Assembly: GCF_029227915.1 (NCBI RefSeq)
Contig: NC_079877.1
Span: forward strand, 10,785,351 to 10,849,350
DNA length: 64,000 nt
Direction: 5' to 3'
From: Hydractinia symbiolongicarpus
Taxonomy: Eukaryota > Cnidaria > Hydrozoa > Anthoathecata > Hydractiniidae
The notes beneath the pieces were generated by a model. That model worked only from the letters and a program-made list of their open reading frames with translations, made no database searches and was not told where the DNA came from. Every line of letters starts with the position of its first letter. Positions within the stretch are counted from its first letter, which is position 1. A program made the translations under genes and the position numbers. This document shows, one piece after another, positions 1 to 11,585 of the stretch.

Positions 1-477
1 TATACTTAAAAATCCGGGGACCTTTTGTGCATAATTTATTCAGCTTTTCATTACCAAAAATTTCAGTGAGCCAATAGGAAGCTTTCGGAAAAAGAGATCA
101 CAAACATAAAGGCATGTATGCGAAAATTTACTAACGAGATATTTGTTTTTAAAGATTTTCATAGGTGTTATGAAAATGTGTGAACTGAGTGTGCAGAAAG
201 ATGATAGAAGTGCGAACTTTCTCTTTATGCTGAATATGCGTGCGCCCCTTCAAAATTATTATTAGACAGAAGTCAGGGTACAAGACACAGCTTTATAAAC
301 ATAGCGCAATTAAAAAATGCTCAAGACAAGAGTAGCACAAAAGAAAAAAATAATTGAGAAGAATATGAATACGGCTGCCTAAGAAGTTCTTAAAGAAATG
401 GGTTTGTTGGGGTAAGTTGAAAATATAAAAATCATAAATTTCATGTTTTTTTTATTACACAATCACAATATTTTCAG
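1..477. other. Left-edge stretch without a firm gene
   Basis: AT-rich sequence. A candidate splice donor (GTAAGT) near 413 could end an upstream exon that would join in phase to the exon beginning at 478, but the segment before it has stops in the matching frame, so I do not call an exon here. Confidence 0.4.
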
Positions 478-870
478 TTCCTAGATTCGATGGTAATCTT
501 TTCATTGGAAACCTGATGGAATCAGTAAAAGTATGCCAAAAACGTGGAAAAGTTAAACAAATCCGTTATGTGCACTATTGTATGTGGGCTCGTGAGTTGA
601 AGGTTAGAATATCAATGTTGACTAAATTTCAAAAATATGTATCAACTTAGTTACCATGTCCTTTTACAAATTGTTCGGAAATTTGTATTTGTTCTCTTGT
701 AGGTGAAGGAAATCAGGACTGAGGATGCCCATTACAAATATTCAGAGTCGATAGCATTTATTCGAGATATTGCACCTGGAGACATAATCGGCGAAACTCG
801 AGAATCTGCGTATGAAGTAACATTGGAAACATTTTGTGATTGCTTAGGAATACCAAAACAACAATTATAA
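478..870 (+). CDS. Two 3' exons of an unrecognised gene
   Basis: Two exons can be read in one phase. Exon A is 478-602, after a TTTTCAG acceptor and before a GTTAGA donor. Exon B is 703-870, after a CTTGTAG acceptor, and ends at TAA 868-870. Together they give about 96 residues with no stop. The segment is moderately charged and rich in aromatic residues (for example YVHYCMWAREL near the end of exon A and IRDIAPGDIIGETRES in exon B). I do not recognise the family and give no function. The consistent phase across a plausible intron and the absence of simple-sequence bias argue for a real C-terminal end of a host or element gene whose start lies outside the window. It could also belong to an old transposon. 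Confidence 0.4.
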
Positions 871-925
871 GAATATAAATATTTACAAAAATACGCTACA
901 AATGAAAAACGTCACAAATTGTTTA

Positions 926-1760
926 TTATTTGCGCTGCTCCTCGTCCTCTACGACCCCTTGATCAATGAAAATACTGGTAACTATATTGCTGCGAAACAA
1001 AGATACGACAAACAAAAACGTTGTGATAAATACCTGAGGGCTTCCATCATGATTAAAATAAAAACTAGGTTCGTGCTGTGTGTACCACTTTATATATCCC
1101 AACGTGTCTACTTCGCCTCTTTTTTTCTTCCCATCCATGACTTCGCACTGTCTACAAGAGCTGCTCTTGAAAACAATATCTACCACTTGCGCAGTATTTT
1201 CCGCTATTGCTGATACAATTCCCATCTTGGCTAACCATCCTCTGCTGCTCCACGATCCATCGAACGAAGTTGGTAAATCTGTGACAGTTGTTTCTGTGTC
1301 ATTATTTATAATAGCTTTGGCCCTTTTTGCTGCTTCTCTCATATTTTTCTGCATCAAATCGAATGCTTTCTCTACTATATACTTTGTGTGTTCTGAAAAT
1401 GCAGGTCTACTGACAGGTTGCGATAGCCCAAGTACACTGCAAAATTTTTTTAAACCTCTCTGTCCTTTTCCTATGATTCTGCTCGCAAGCACACTTTTTC
1501 TATTAATATCGAAAACCTTTTCCGATTTGTTGTGTAAAATCCGTCATTGTCGATGTGGGTGCGCAACTTTCATTTGAGCAGTTGAAGCTCAGCTTTGTTG
1601 CTAATCCCCCCCTAAAATTAGATTTCTTCTTAACCTCTACTTTTGAAAAGTATTGTCTACAAACAGCTTGTTCCTTCACATATCCTGATAACAGTTTTAT
1701 GTTCACTATCCAAGAACTACTTTCCGTTACATCTTCGTTGTCATCGAAGTCATCCTCCAT
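926..1760 (-). pseudogene. Mutator-like transposase fragment (broken)
   Basis: Two abutting minus-strand frames (1760-1503 and 1492-926) read as one protein interrupted by a frameshift near 1500. The first part resembles the N-terminal region of animal Mutator-like transposases: an LLSG motif followed by a Cys-containing segment with basic residues. After the shift comes the family-typical stretch ending IGKGQRGLKKFC. It is followed by SFDGSWSSRG, which corresponds to the first catalytic-domain motif (an Asp in a DGxW context), then a CRQC pair and an HDGSP motif. The reading becomes unlike the family after a CAG/GT boundary at about 1033, so the 3' part of the catalytic domain is missing, or spliced elsewhere. 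The fragment would encode a cut-and-paste transposase acting in the nucleus. With a frameshift and no C-terminal catalytic residues it is inactive. The family assignment is from recognised motifs, not a search. Confidence 0.6.
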
Positions 1761-3863
1761 ATCAGAAAATGAACTCTCATTACTGTAATCATTTTCTCCC
1801 TATTCAAATTTTTTTTTATGACTTGCTGATGATTTCATTGAAGGTGTATTTTCACCAACATTATCAAACGACGACCCTTTACTTATACTAGAAACCTTTT
1901 TTAGCAGGCGAAGCTAAACTATTAGTTCTATTTTTTTTACGTTTTCTCGAGGAACGGAAAAGATTACTTTATAACTATATTTCGACATGATTCCAATTTA
2001 ATATTAAGGTTTCCGAAAGCATGGCACATAGTCGTATAAATGCACAGATTTTCACGTCGACTTGTTAGATAATTTTGTTTGTTATTTTTTAAAAAGATGA
2101 TTACATGTTATTGTTAGGACAATTATCTACACCAGCTGACTTCAACTTTTTTACTATCTCAGATCTCATATGCACACTCCTTAACTTTAAATTTTAATGA
2201 TTTTTTTTTACAACAACATTTACATATATTTATAAGTCGATGGTGAAAATAAACTATCTAAATAATATTATTATGCATATTTGGAGTTCCATATCATGCA
2301 TAATGTTTACAAAAAATATGCCCAACTTATTTTGCACATATTTTGTCGTAGGTGTGAAGAATATAACACCTCTGAAAGGCTTTTTCCAGAAAAAAGGGAT
2401 GTTCCAAATGTTTTTATGGAATATAAAATATGTCATTCGAAAGAGAATTTTTTTTCTATATGTCATAATTTTTTTTGCAAAAAACCTAAAAAAAAAATTG
2501 TTTCCTTTACAGTAACCTTAAACTTTTTTTTTGAAACTAGCAAAGTAATTTAAATATTTATTGTCTTTCAAGATAACACAATTTCATAATAAAATTGAAT
2601 ACACTTAATATATACTTATTTTTTTCAAGTGATAACTCATGTCCAAAACTATATTTATAGCAGTGAAAGATATTTATTTCAAAACATAATAAATAAATAC
2701 AGATCATCACAGGAGACACAGTTTTTTATTTAGCATTCCCTTGCTTTGTTCATTAAGAATGTGTTTGTTTACATCCTCACAAAATTACGTCACACGAGTT
2801 AGTGGTTTGCTGAAAAAATGCCCCATTGACACTGTCATGGTGGAACCATAGTACTACTTTAACCTTAACCATCTCGAGAACCAATGCTCACAAATATAAA
2901 AATTTATTTCAAAAGATGATGAATAAGATTACTTACAGACCATCACAGGAGACAGTCTCTAACCAACATTCAATGATGCATGCTGTGAATTTAACGATGT
3001 CAACATGTATTTCACAAACAATAAAAACATACAATTTTTTAGTTGAATTTTTCGAGTTGTCTGTTTTCGTTTTTTTAGTGAAGAAAAGAAATAGCGATTT
3101 TTTGTGTACCTGTGTAGTTGAAAATCTATAATGTATTAACAAATATCTTATTATATTATATAATTGTTTATATAACGTTTATTTTTTTTAAGATGTATTG
3201 TTTTAAGCACATTTTTTTACATGTTATATATATACATGTCTTTCTTATTAAAAATTTATTGTTGATCTGTAAGAATTTTTTTGTGTTCAATGATCAGATT
3301 AGTTTTGTTTTATTTCCAAATTTATGTGTAAAATGAAAAAAAATGCTCTTCTCTGCTTGGAAATACTCTAAGCAGAATGATTTTTAGCATTATAATTGGC
3401 TGGCTAATCTACAATATGCTGCAAATATATAAAAAATAAGAAAAATATTATTCACAAATTAGGTGTTTCTTTTTAAAAACAATGTGAAAAGAGTTAATAA
3501 ATACAACAAGTACTGACCCCTACATGTTAGAACGGGTTTTAAAAACAAACACGAATACAATGCATACCCTAACCCATCAACAATAGAAAAAAAAATTAGA
3601 AAATTATTGAATCCTGCCTCTTTTGTTGTGTTAAACAAAGCATTTCCTGCAAACCTTCAGAACAAGAACATTTTAAGTTTAGGAAAGCAAGCTTAATTTT
3701 ACTGTGCATTTACCTAGATTCTTCTTAGGATGAGTGTTTTTTGAATCAGCAAAAACTTGCACCTAAACAGTCAGAGATTGTTGTGCACTTATGTGATTGT
3801 TCATTTGGGTTAGAAATGTGTATTGTATTAAAACCTTCATTTTATTTATTCTATCCTTATTGT
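1761..3863. other. AT-rich intergenic stretch, no gene seen
   Basis: Homopolymer-rich DNA with many short T and A runs. Short open frames at 2240-2553 and 2826-3336 are low-complexity (Phe/Ile/Lys rich) and overlap on both strands, so I do not call them genes. The region just before 3864 should hold the glycogenin promoter and possibly a 5' untranslated exon, because a splice acceptor (TTGTAG, 3859-3864) precedes the start codon by only nine bases. Confidence 0.5.
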
Positions 3864-3873
3864 AGTTTAAAAC

Positions 3874-6800
3874 ATGGACAAGGTATTTGTCAGTTTAACG
3901 ACGAATGATGAGTATGCAATCGGTGCACTACTATTGGGCAAGTCATTGAAAAACACAGGAACTACAAAAAAACTAGTGTTAATGGTAACAGCTGGTGTCT
4001 CTGCAAGTAAAAGGTATGATGTGCTGATTTCATATGGTCTTTCAGGAGCATAGCATGCAAATGGCGGTGATCCTTCATCTGTTTTTAAATAATCTTTTTA
4101 AGAAATCTTCATCAAGGAACTTTAAATAAACTGCAAAGTTTAATGGGTAATCAAGAATTCTTTTTTTCACTTATGCATTGATGTTCACTTTAAATTATAC
4201 AGACATTCGGACCCAAAATATAGATTCCTCTAAAATTCTAAGATTGTGTATGCTGACATCAATTTTTTTTCCTACCTGGCACAAGAATCTATAAATTAAC
4301 TTGTGTCTGTCTGTCGGTCTCTTCGTTACCAGCTTTTTTTAGAACTGAATCATTAGCTTTTGCTAATTCTTTGCACAATCACAGAGAACAATAGACCCTT
4401 AGATGTGATGAAGCCAAATTTTTTAGAAAAAAATCTTATCAGCTCGAAAAGGGTGGATTTATACACAAAATAGCAAAAATATGGTTTTTAGGATAGTTCT
4501 TAGGACTGAATCATTAGTTTATTCTGATTTTTTACACAAAGACAGAGAATGTTTGGCCCTCAAATGTGACAAAATCAGTTTTTTAGGATTTTTTTTGCCC
4601 AATAATTTGTTAGCAAAATGAGTCAAAATTAAAAATTCGGATTTTCAAATTTTTCTGAGAATTGGATTATTAGTTTTTTCTGATGTTTTAAATCCATGTG
4701 GGTGCATTGAAGTTACGCTGTTACTAGTTTTACACAACAAAAAGTTGAGCGTAATGTTTATCTTGCAACAGGATCAATTATATTTACATTGTCACTAATA
4801 TTTGAAAATGAAATTTAATTTGATTTTAATTGGGTTATTTTCCTCAATTAGAAAATGCCAGAATCTCCAACTATATGGAAAGGTTTCATGTGTTAATTGT
4901 TTGTCACATGTTTATGATTTTAAAATGCGAGGTATGCTGCGTGGATTTAGAAATATTTTGTTCTTCTCTCAAGGCCTCACCTTTGAAGTCTTATTAAATA
5001 TCCTCAATTTCAGTGCAAAAATCTGAAAAGTCCTTAATTGTCCTCAATTTGTTTTTAAGAAAATATTATAATTTTCTCATAAGCTTGAAAATTCTCATCA
5101 AAAGTCCTCAAATCTTCTCAACTTCGTCTCTATAACCCTGTGTTGTTTTTTATAACATATTTCTTTTTTAGAGAAAAGTTACAAACAGTTTGGGATGAGA
5201 TTGTGGACATTACCTTGCTTGACAGTCAAGATAAAGAAAACCTTGCTTTGCTTGCTAGACCAGAACTTGGCTGCACATTCTCAAAGTTGCGTGCATGGAC
5301 TTTGACACAGTTTACGAAATGCGTCTTTTTAGATGCAGATACTTTAGTTTTGCAAAATGTGGATGATCTGTTCGAGAGGGACGAGCTGTCTGCTGTAGCA
5401 GATGTTGGTTGGCCTGATTGCTTCAATTCTGGTGTTTTTGTGTTTAAGCCAAATATGAAAACTTATGATGAGCTTTTAAATCATGCAAAGACGGTTGGAA
5501 GTTTTGATGGTAAGTTTAAATATATATTGCAATCTTCTTTTTTCTGTGAACAATAAGTTAAATGATAAAATAAATTTAATATGGTCGAATAATAGAAACC
5601 TTGTGTTCCAGGAACTTTCAGGACTGTGGACACCTTACTTTGGAAAGAGTACCATAATTTTACAAAAACCTTTGGAAAGAATTAATAAAAACATGCCATA
5701 ATCAGCCATTTTGTCCTGGAACTGTCCTATAATTTCAAACAAATTTCTCCTGGAATAGTAAGAAAATAATGTCCTGGAATGTAGATTTTAATATTCAAAA
5801 CATATGCTGTACTTACCTCTTAATGTGACATCCTCTGTGTACCTACTCGTATCCTCTGTGTACATACATTTGCTTTTTATATATGGAACATACTGTTTGG
5901 GTTTAATGATATTTAGCATAGAGCACTGCCAATTTAACAATTTTCAAGTTTTTTTTTAATATTTTCCGAGTTAGCAGATGAAAGTGCTATAATCTCAGCT
6001 TTGTGTTAAAAAACATTTCTTTTTAAAAAAGACATTTTAAAAAATTTTTAGGTGGAGACCAAGGGTTACTAAATGATTTCTTCAGTGACTGGAGTACTGC
6101 AGATATATCCCGTCATTTGCCATTTACTTATAACATGGTATCAAATATCTGTTACAGCTACGCACCAGCATTTAAAAGGTGCGTCACGTGATCTTTTTAT
6201 ATTATACCTGGTGCACACTTCATGTTAACCCACTATAAGAAAAAAATGATAACTTTCGTGAATAATATGCGGGCCATATTAGACTAGTCTGTGGGCCTTG
6301 GAAAAATTCCTGGGTTCGTCCGTCCTTTTTATACTGCATTATTTTGTGTCTCGCTACTTGCGTTACCATATTGCGCAGAGATACAGTATAACACAGCTAT
6401 TATTTTAAAGACTAGCCGTTAACCCGTGGAAAAATCCACGGTTTTCGCGGACAGACAGACAAAATACGGCTATTATTAAAGAGACTAGTCGTTAACCCGT
6501 GGAAAAATCCACGGGTTCGCCCGTCCTTTAAATTCACCTGTCACAACAAAGTGGACAAAAGTATATCGCATTTGGCATTGGTGCGCATTATAAAAATTTC
6601 GTGATTCCGTTACGGGACGCGGCTCTCGCGGACACACAGACAAAATACGGCTATTATTAAAGAGATGATTTATCTGTTGTTCTTTGTGTATTGGTTGTGG
6701 ACTATTCTGGTGTGTTATACTCAACTCAGAGGATCAATTAATGCTGGATAATTTTTTGCTGGTAGTTTTTTTATTTTAACGCAATTTACAGAATTTGTTT

Positions 6801-9800
6801 TATGATATTTGCAATCGTATGTTTTTGTAAGTGAAAAGTTTCTAAAAGAAATTTCTTTGCTTTTACTTTAAGGGATTTATTTTTGCAAATTGGGAAATGT
6901 TTTTGTTGGGTTTGATGTACAAATATCGGCCAAACTCGCAAAAAAGTCTCAGCAAAAATTTATCCTGCAAGATTTAACCCAATATTTATCAGAATGGTCC
7001 ACGACGAATAAACAAAAAAACACAGCTACTTTATAATTCATCTTATATAACACGCATATTTTTAGGGAAAGTTGACGCTTTTTTCTTACAGTAAAATGTT
7101 CATTTTTTTTAGTTAAACCATTTTTAATGCCTGTGTTTTCTACTTTTTCTAGGTTCGGTAGGGATGTTAAAATAGTTCATTTTCTTGGATTAGTCAAACC
7201 TTGGCATCACCATTTTGACCATGAGACAGGTCAAGTTGTCTTGTTGAAGACGAATGCTTCTTCGTTATCTGATACGTTGTTTATTAAGATGTGGTGGGAT
7301 CTGTTCAACGTATGTAACATTTCTTTTGTTTTTTAGTGTTTCTTTACATTTAAACTGCAATTACGAAAACACGGCGCATCAGTAAGGACACAATTTATTA
7401 TTTTTTGGCAACACAATTTGCATCGTGAATAAGAAAGTATTCTAAACAAGACGCTAACTTTACAAGTTTTATGTAAGATGGACGCTTAGAATGACAAATG
7501 TTTTAACCGGAATTTCATGTCGTCAGATTTTGGTGTTTTCCGTGTTTACTACGGACAGCTGATTTTATCAAATCAGTAATTAAGATTTTAGGTAATTGAA
7601 TATTCTCTTTTTTGGTTATTTTTCCTTCAACCAAATAAACATATGTTGTAACTTTTCGGTCAGGTAACGTCAAAATTTTAACTTTCGCAGGGGTAACATA
7701 AAATTTTCGGTCAGGTAACGTCAAATTTTCAACTTTCGCAGGGGGAACATCAAATTTGCGGTCAGGTAACGTCAAAATTTCAACTTTCGCAGGGGGAACA
7801 TCAAATTTGCGGTCAGGTAACGTCAAAATTTCAAATTTCGCAGGGGGAACATCAAATTTGCGGTCACGTAATGTCAAATTTTCAACTTTCGCAGGGGGAA
7901 CATCAAATTTGCGGTCAGGTAACGTCAAAATTTCAAACTTCGCAGGGGGAACATCAAATTTGCGGTCAGGTAACGTCAAAATTTCAAATTTCGCAGGGGG
8001 AACATCAAATTTTCGGTCAGGTAACGTCAAAATTTCAAATTTCGCAGGGGTAACATCAAATTTTCGGTCAGGTAACGTCAAAATTTCAAATTTCGCAGGG
8101 GGAACATCAAATTTTCGGCCAGGTAACGTCAAAATTTCAAATTTCGCAGGGGGAACATCAAATTTGCGGTCAGGTAACGTCAAGAGTTTTAAATTTCGCA
8201 GGGGGAACATCCAATTTGCGGTCAGGTAACGTCAAAATTTCAACTTTTGCAGGGAACATCAAATTTTCGGTCAGGTAACGTCAAAATTTCAAATTTCGCA
8301 GGGGTAACATCAAATTTTAATGCAGTTGCAACCATATTCGCCTGTTACACTGTTATCAGAAATTGTCGCAAAAAGAAAAAAAAATGGGATCCTGGCTGGG
8401 ATCCAGGGGGCGCTGTAAGCCCCTGGTGCTGACCCTAGAAGACAACGCATTTTTAGAGTCCTAAAACACGTAAAACGGCAATATTTAGTGAGATAGCCTG
8501 CAAGTTCTCTGGTTGGATAACATCAATTTTCATGCAGTGACAGAGACAATTTTAGCAGAAAATAAAAAAATTATTACTTGGCAAAAAAGCCTCCCTAGCC
8601 CCCCTGAAGAAGCGTCCATTCAAGTCATTTAAAGTCGTTGATTTAAAAAAAAACTAAATCACTTCACTTCATACCTGTAGTAGAGAATTTTGAATCCAGT
8701 AAAATGCACATTTATCATAATTCGCCTTTAGTGTATTGAAAATGCCTTGGCGACTGCTGCTGACGATAGGATGAACCAATAGGTCGCACTACTTCGTATA
8801 TGTGATTGATGAAATAAAAAATTTCTAACTCTCACATTATACTAAGTTAATTTTTGATCTTCGAAAATTCCCGCGAAAACCGTTAAACTTAGTCAACCGC
8901 GAAAATTATTCGCGCTTTTTTTCGCCAATCCTTAAATTCTTTAATTGCAAAAAATAAATTAGGAACATAATATTCTCGAGATTTTAAGCATTCGCGAAAT
9001 CGCAAAATTTTTGACCTGAAGAATTGATGTCAGAGTAAAAAGAGATTGCTTGTTTTCATGAAAACATTTTCGTATAGTAATCAAAATGCGGATATGAGTG
9101 ATGGTTGTATCATTCTTGGCATCTGATTTTATGTGTAAGCATGTAAAAATTCAACAACACTCGGGTATGTTGACTCGAAAATATTTTTACTGCATGCTTA
9201 TTTTAAAACATTTTCCAATTGTGTTTTTATAACAAAATCATTTTTAAAGATGTTAATAAAGTTGAAAACATGTCTTAAAAATCCTCTTTTGTTAATCCCT
9301 CCTGGATTATAATAACTTTGGATCCTATTTACCACAAAAGGTTTTGACCACCTTGTGAGCTCACCTAATTCCGAGGCGTTTCGGTCCCAGTTTTCTTAAA
9401 TTACCTCAATTTGAGACTCTTATTTAGTCCCATATTTTTAAGCTTAAAAGTTCGTAACGTGCCATTATATGACAATTTAAAAAATGATAAGGCTTACCTA
9501 AAATTGGGTCAGAACCCCTCCCCCCCCCCCCTTCCCCTGCCCCTTTCAAAGACCATGCTAGGACCATAATTTGACACCATAGTCTAATTTTACCATTTGC
9601 ATTTTTCTATTGGAAACAAAAATTATTTTTTGGTTATTTTAGAAGAAAATTTAGATGTATACTATTTTATTAAATTTAAATGGTTATTGGGTTGAACGAA
9701 ATTTTTACCTTCTGAACCACGTACGTGAAAGAAAAGCGGTATATTTTTTTTAAGAAATTTAATTCTTGCAAAATAGCTAAATTTGCGAAAATTAATTTTG

Positions 9801-10222
9801 TCAGGTATAATCTCCGGAAAGTTGTTCAGGCATAATCATTGTTAATGCCGCCATGTATTTGTTTGTGAGTGATTCTCTATGATCACTGTTTTTCATTACT
9901 ATAGTCCATGGAAGATTCTGTGACAGCTCCTATAGCTGCCCAATCAGATTTACCGCCATCTTGGCAGAAATGGCAAGACACACGAACCCCCTCCGAACGT
10001 TTGGTTGATCGCAAAGCAACATGGGAGGCCGGCCGACCTGACTACACAGGCGAAGATCAATTCGATAATATCTTGAAGCATTTAAGCACCATGATGCTAC
10101 GTAAACCCACTACGACAATTTCAACTGCTGTGACGTCAAGTGGAACGTCGACGACAGGTACGACGACAAAATCGGATGCAGCGAGTAGGTCACGTGATGC
10201 GACTAAAACCAGTAAGAAGTAG
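3874..10222 (+). CDS. GYG1: Glycogenin, self-glucosylating starter of glycogen
   Basis: Five exons join in phase: 3874-4013, 5172-5509, 6052-6178, 7153-7309 and 9905-10222 (1080 nt, 359 aa). Glycogenin (GT8 family) uses UDP-glucose to glucosylate its own tyrosine and so primes glycogen in the cytosol. The N-terminus has the [18 protein letters not shown] nucleotide-sugar fold start. Exon 2 carries the metal-binding DAD triad (FLDADTLVL) and the [12 protein letters not shown] signature. Exon 3 starts GGDQGLLN and ends in YSYAPAFKR, the segment holding the acceptor tyrosine. Exon 4 begins [12 protein letters not shown]. The last exon is Ser/Thr rich and contains [12 protein letters not shown], matching the C-terminal glycogen-synthase binding motif. 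Length and domain order fit animal glycogenin. All introns are GT-AG. Intron 2 is intruded by Helitron-like DNA only after exon 3, and intron 4 (2.6 kb) holds a minisatellite. It is convergent with TANGO2. No breaks are seen. Confidence 0.93.
4333..4730. repeat. Degenerate tandem repeat in glycogenin intron 1
   Basis: A segment beginning AGAACTGAATCATTAG near 4341 recurs near 4502 and again, more diverged, near 4659. This gives an imperfect period of about 160 bp over two and a half copies. Each copy also contains a CACA...AGAGAA...GATGTGA block. It looks like an old tandem duplication with no coding content. Confidence 0.5.
6284..6665 (-). mobile_element. Three head-to-tail Helitron-like elements
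   Basis: Read on the minus strand, three short elements abut exactly: 6665-6485, 6484-6412 and 6411-6284. Each begins TC (TCTCTTTAATAATAGCCG type) and ends in a CCCGTGG...CCACGGG hairpin (imperfect in the 6411-6284 copy) followed by a short tail and CTAG. The outer copies sit between a flanking A (5') and T (3'), and no target duplication is evident. These are the hallmarks of non-autonomous Helitrons. They lie in glycogenin intron 3, just after exon 3 (which ends at 6178). No Rep/helicase is present, so mobilisation would need a factor elsewhere. Confidence 0.65.
7655..8318. repeat. 51-bp minisatellite in glycogenin intron 4
   Basis: About 13 copies of a 51-bp unit (core GGTAACGTCAAAATTTCAAA ... 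CGCAGGGGGAACATCAAATT). Each unit is itself an imperfect doublet of about 25 bp, since the TAACGTCAAA and GAACATCAAA halves are alike. Copies differ by single substitutions and one has a few extra bases near 8181. Because 51 is divisible by three, long open frames appear on both strands (231 aa minus, 157 aa plus). They consist only of the 17-residue repeat and I do not regard them as genes. Confidence 0.9.
8385..8610 (-). repeat. Dispersed repeat related to the 33.66-34.10 kb element
   Basis: The block with TATTTAGTGAGATAGCCTGC and TTTTCATGCAGTGA (about 8486-8547) matches, in inverse orientation, sequence inside the small element at 33661-34095. Both also carry a CCAGGGGGCGCTG-type motif. This copy lacks recognisable ends, so it is a decayed member of the same MITE family. 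Confidence 0.5.
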
Positions 10223-11358
10223 TCGGTTAAGAAATCAAAAAAATATAAATAATTTTTTTAATCAGCGTTTATGTTCATTTTTACTAAATATTTATAAAAA
10301 AAATCTTTAAATTAAAATGTTTTGAATGTTTTGATACGCTGGTGAATGTTGTGCTGTGAATGTTGTGTCCATGTGTTGTCGAAACGTTTTCCGCTAATCG
10401 AAAACTTCACTGTGTTACGTGTGATTTTTGTATCGATGATTTTCCCGAGTTATTTTTTAGTTAATGTGGAATCCCTTTCAAATAAATGAGTTCCCCATTG
10501 TATTTTGCTTCTTGCGAAATATAATGTCAGATATATATATATACTCTTAATCTAAACATGTCAGATTAATACATTTATGTTTTTGTTACATTCGTTTGAA
10601 ACTTTCCCTGCGTGTCCATGTTCTTTTCAGCTGAAGTGTAAACTCGTCAATCAATCAGGTGATCAATCACAGATTTTCTTGACGTAAATGGCTATAAATT
10701 TAAGAAAGTCACTTTATGCACCGACATTTATTTTCTATACGTAATTTTTTTTAATTCAAAGCTTGTTTTTCACTGCCGGTTTTGTTCACTGGATTGGGTC
10801 GGTTGTTTTCAAAGCAGGAAAAAGTAATTTGTTACCTGGAATATAACTGGGCCGCAATTTTTTTGCAATAAAAATTATCGTTGAGAGAAAAATGTAAGTC
10901 ACAATTGGGACACCTCCATTACACTTTTCAAAACGGTCCTTCTCTACCTGAGACTACATGCGCTTAGTTGTGAACATCGATGTGTGCACGATCCAAAAGT
11001 AGTATGGCGCATGCGCAAGTATGTTTTAGTAGAGAAGAGTAATTTCCTACTCAAAAAGTGATGTCTGACGTTTCATACACAAATCAATGTCTCAGTGAAT
11101 GAAACATCTGTAAGAAACCTTAACATGAGAAACACCGTTTGAGAGTTAAGATAATATTGGTATGACTTGATACCACAAACCACGCAAGGTTGATTTTGCT
11201 TCTTTATTAGAACTATTAGAAAATACTCCTCATTTTAATGAAGCTTTTTTAATGAAAGATTGCAAATCATGACAAATCTCCCGGATGCGGAATTAAATAC
11301 TAATCTATTGTTAACTTGTGCTGCATTATGAGTAATATACAATTAAAATATATATAAA
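10223..11358. other. 3' flank of glycogenin, no gene seen
   Basis: AT-rich downstream DNA that should contain the glycogenin 3' UTR. An AATAAA-like signal occurs at about 10481 (AATAAATG). No open frame or repeat with clear structure is seen up to the Helitron-like element at 11359. Confidence 0.45.
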
Positions 11359-11472
11359 CTAGTCGTTAGCCCGTAGAAAACTCCACGGGTTCGCCCGTTG
11401 CAGCAAAGCTACCATTTTGCGTGACAGACAGACGGACGGACGGACAGACGTATACGGGCATTATAATATAGA
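11359..11472 (-). mobile_element. Short Helitron-like element
   Basis: On the minus strand it starts TCTATATTATAATGCCCG (preceded by A) and ends ...CCCGTGGAGTTTTCTACGGG, then CTAACGACTAG, followed by T. The 3' hairpin, the CTAG end and the A/T insertion site fit a non-autonomous Helitron. It is 114 bp long and contains a GTCTGTCCGTCC-type tract near the 5' end, as the other copies in this window do. Confidence 0.6.
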
Positions 11473-11585
11473 TGTCAGTAATTAGAAAAATAAGCATGGA
11501 AATAAATAATGTTAAATAATAGGTTAAAGCCAATAAATAATAACATTGTTAAAAGGACAAAATCTTGACATATTTTATAGTAGAA

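Noticed and set aside
7515-8229. Long open frames on both strands (231 and 157 codons)
   Set aside because: They consist of the 51-bp minisatellite, whose length is a multiple of three. They lie inside a glycogenin intron.
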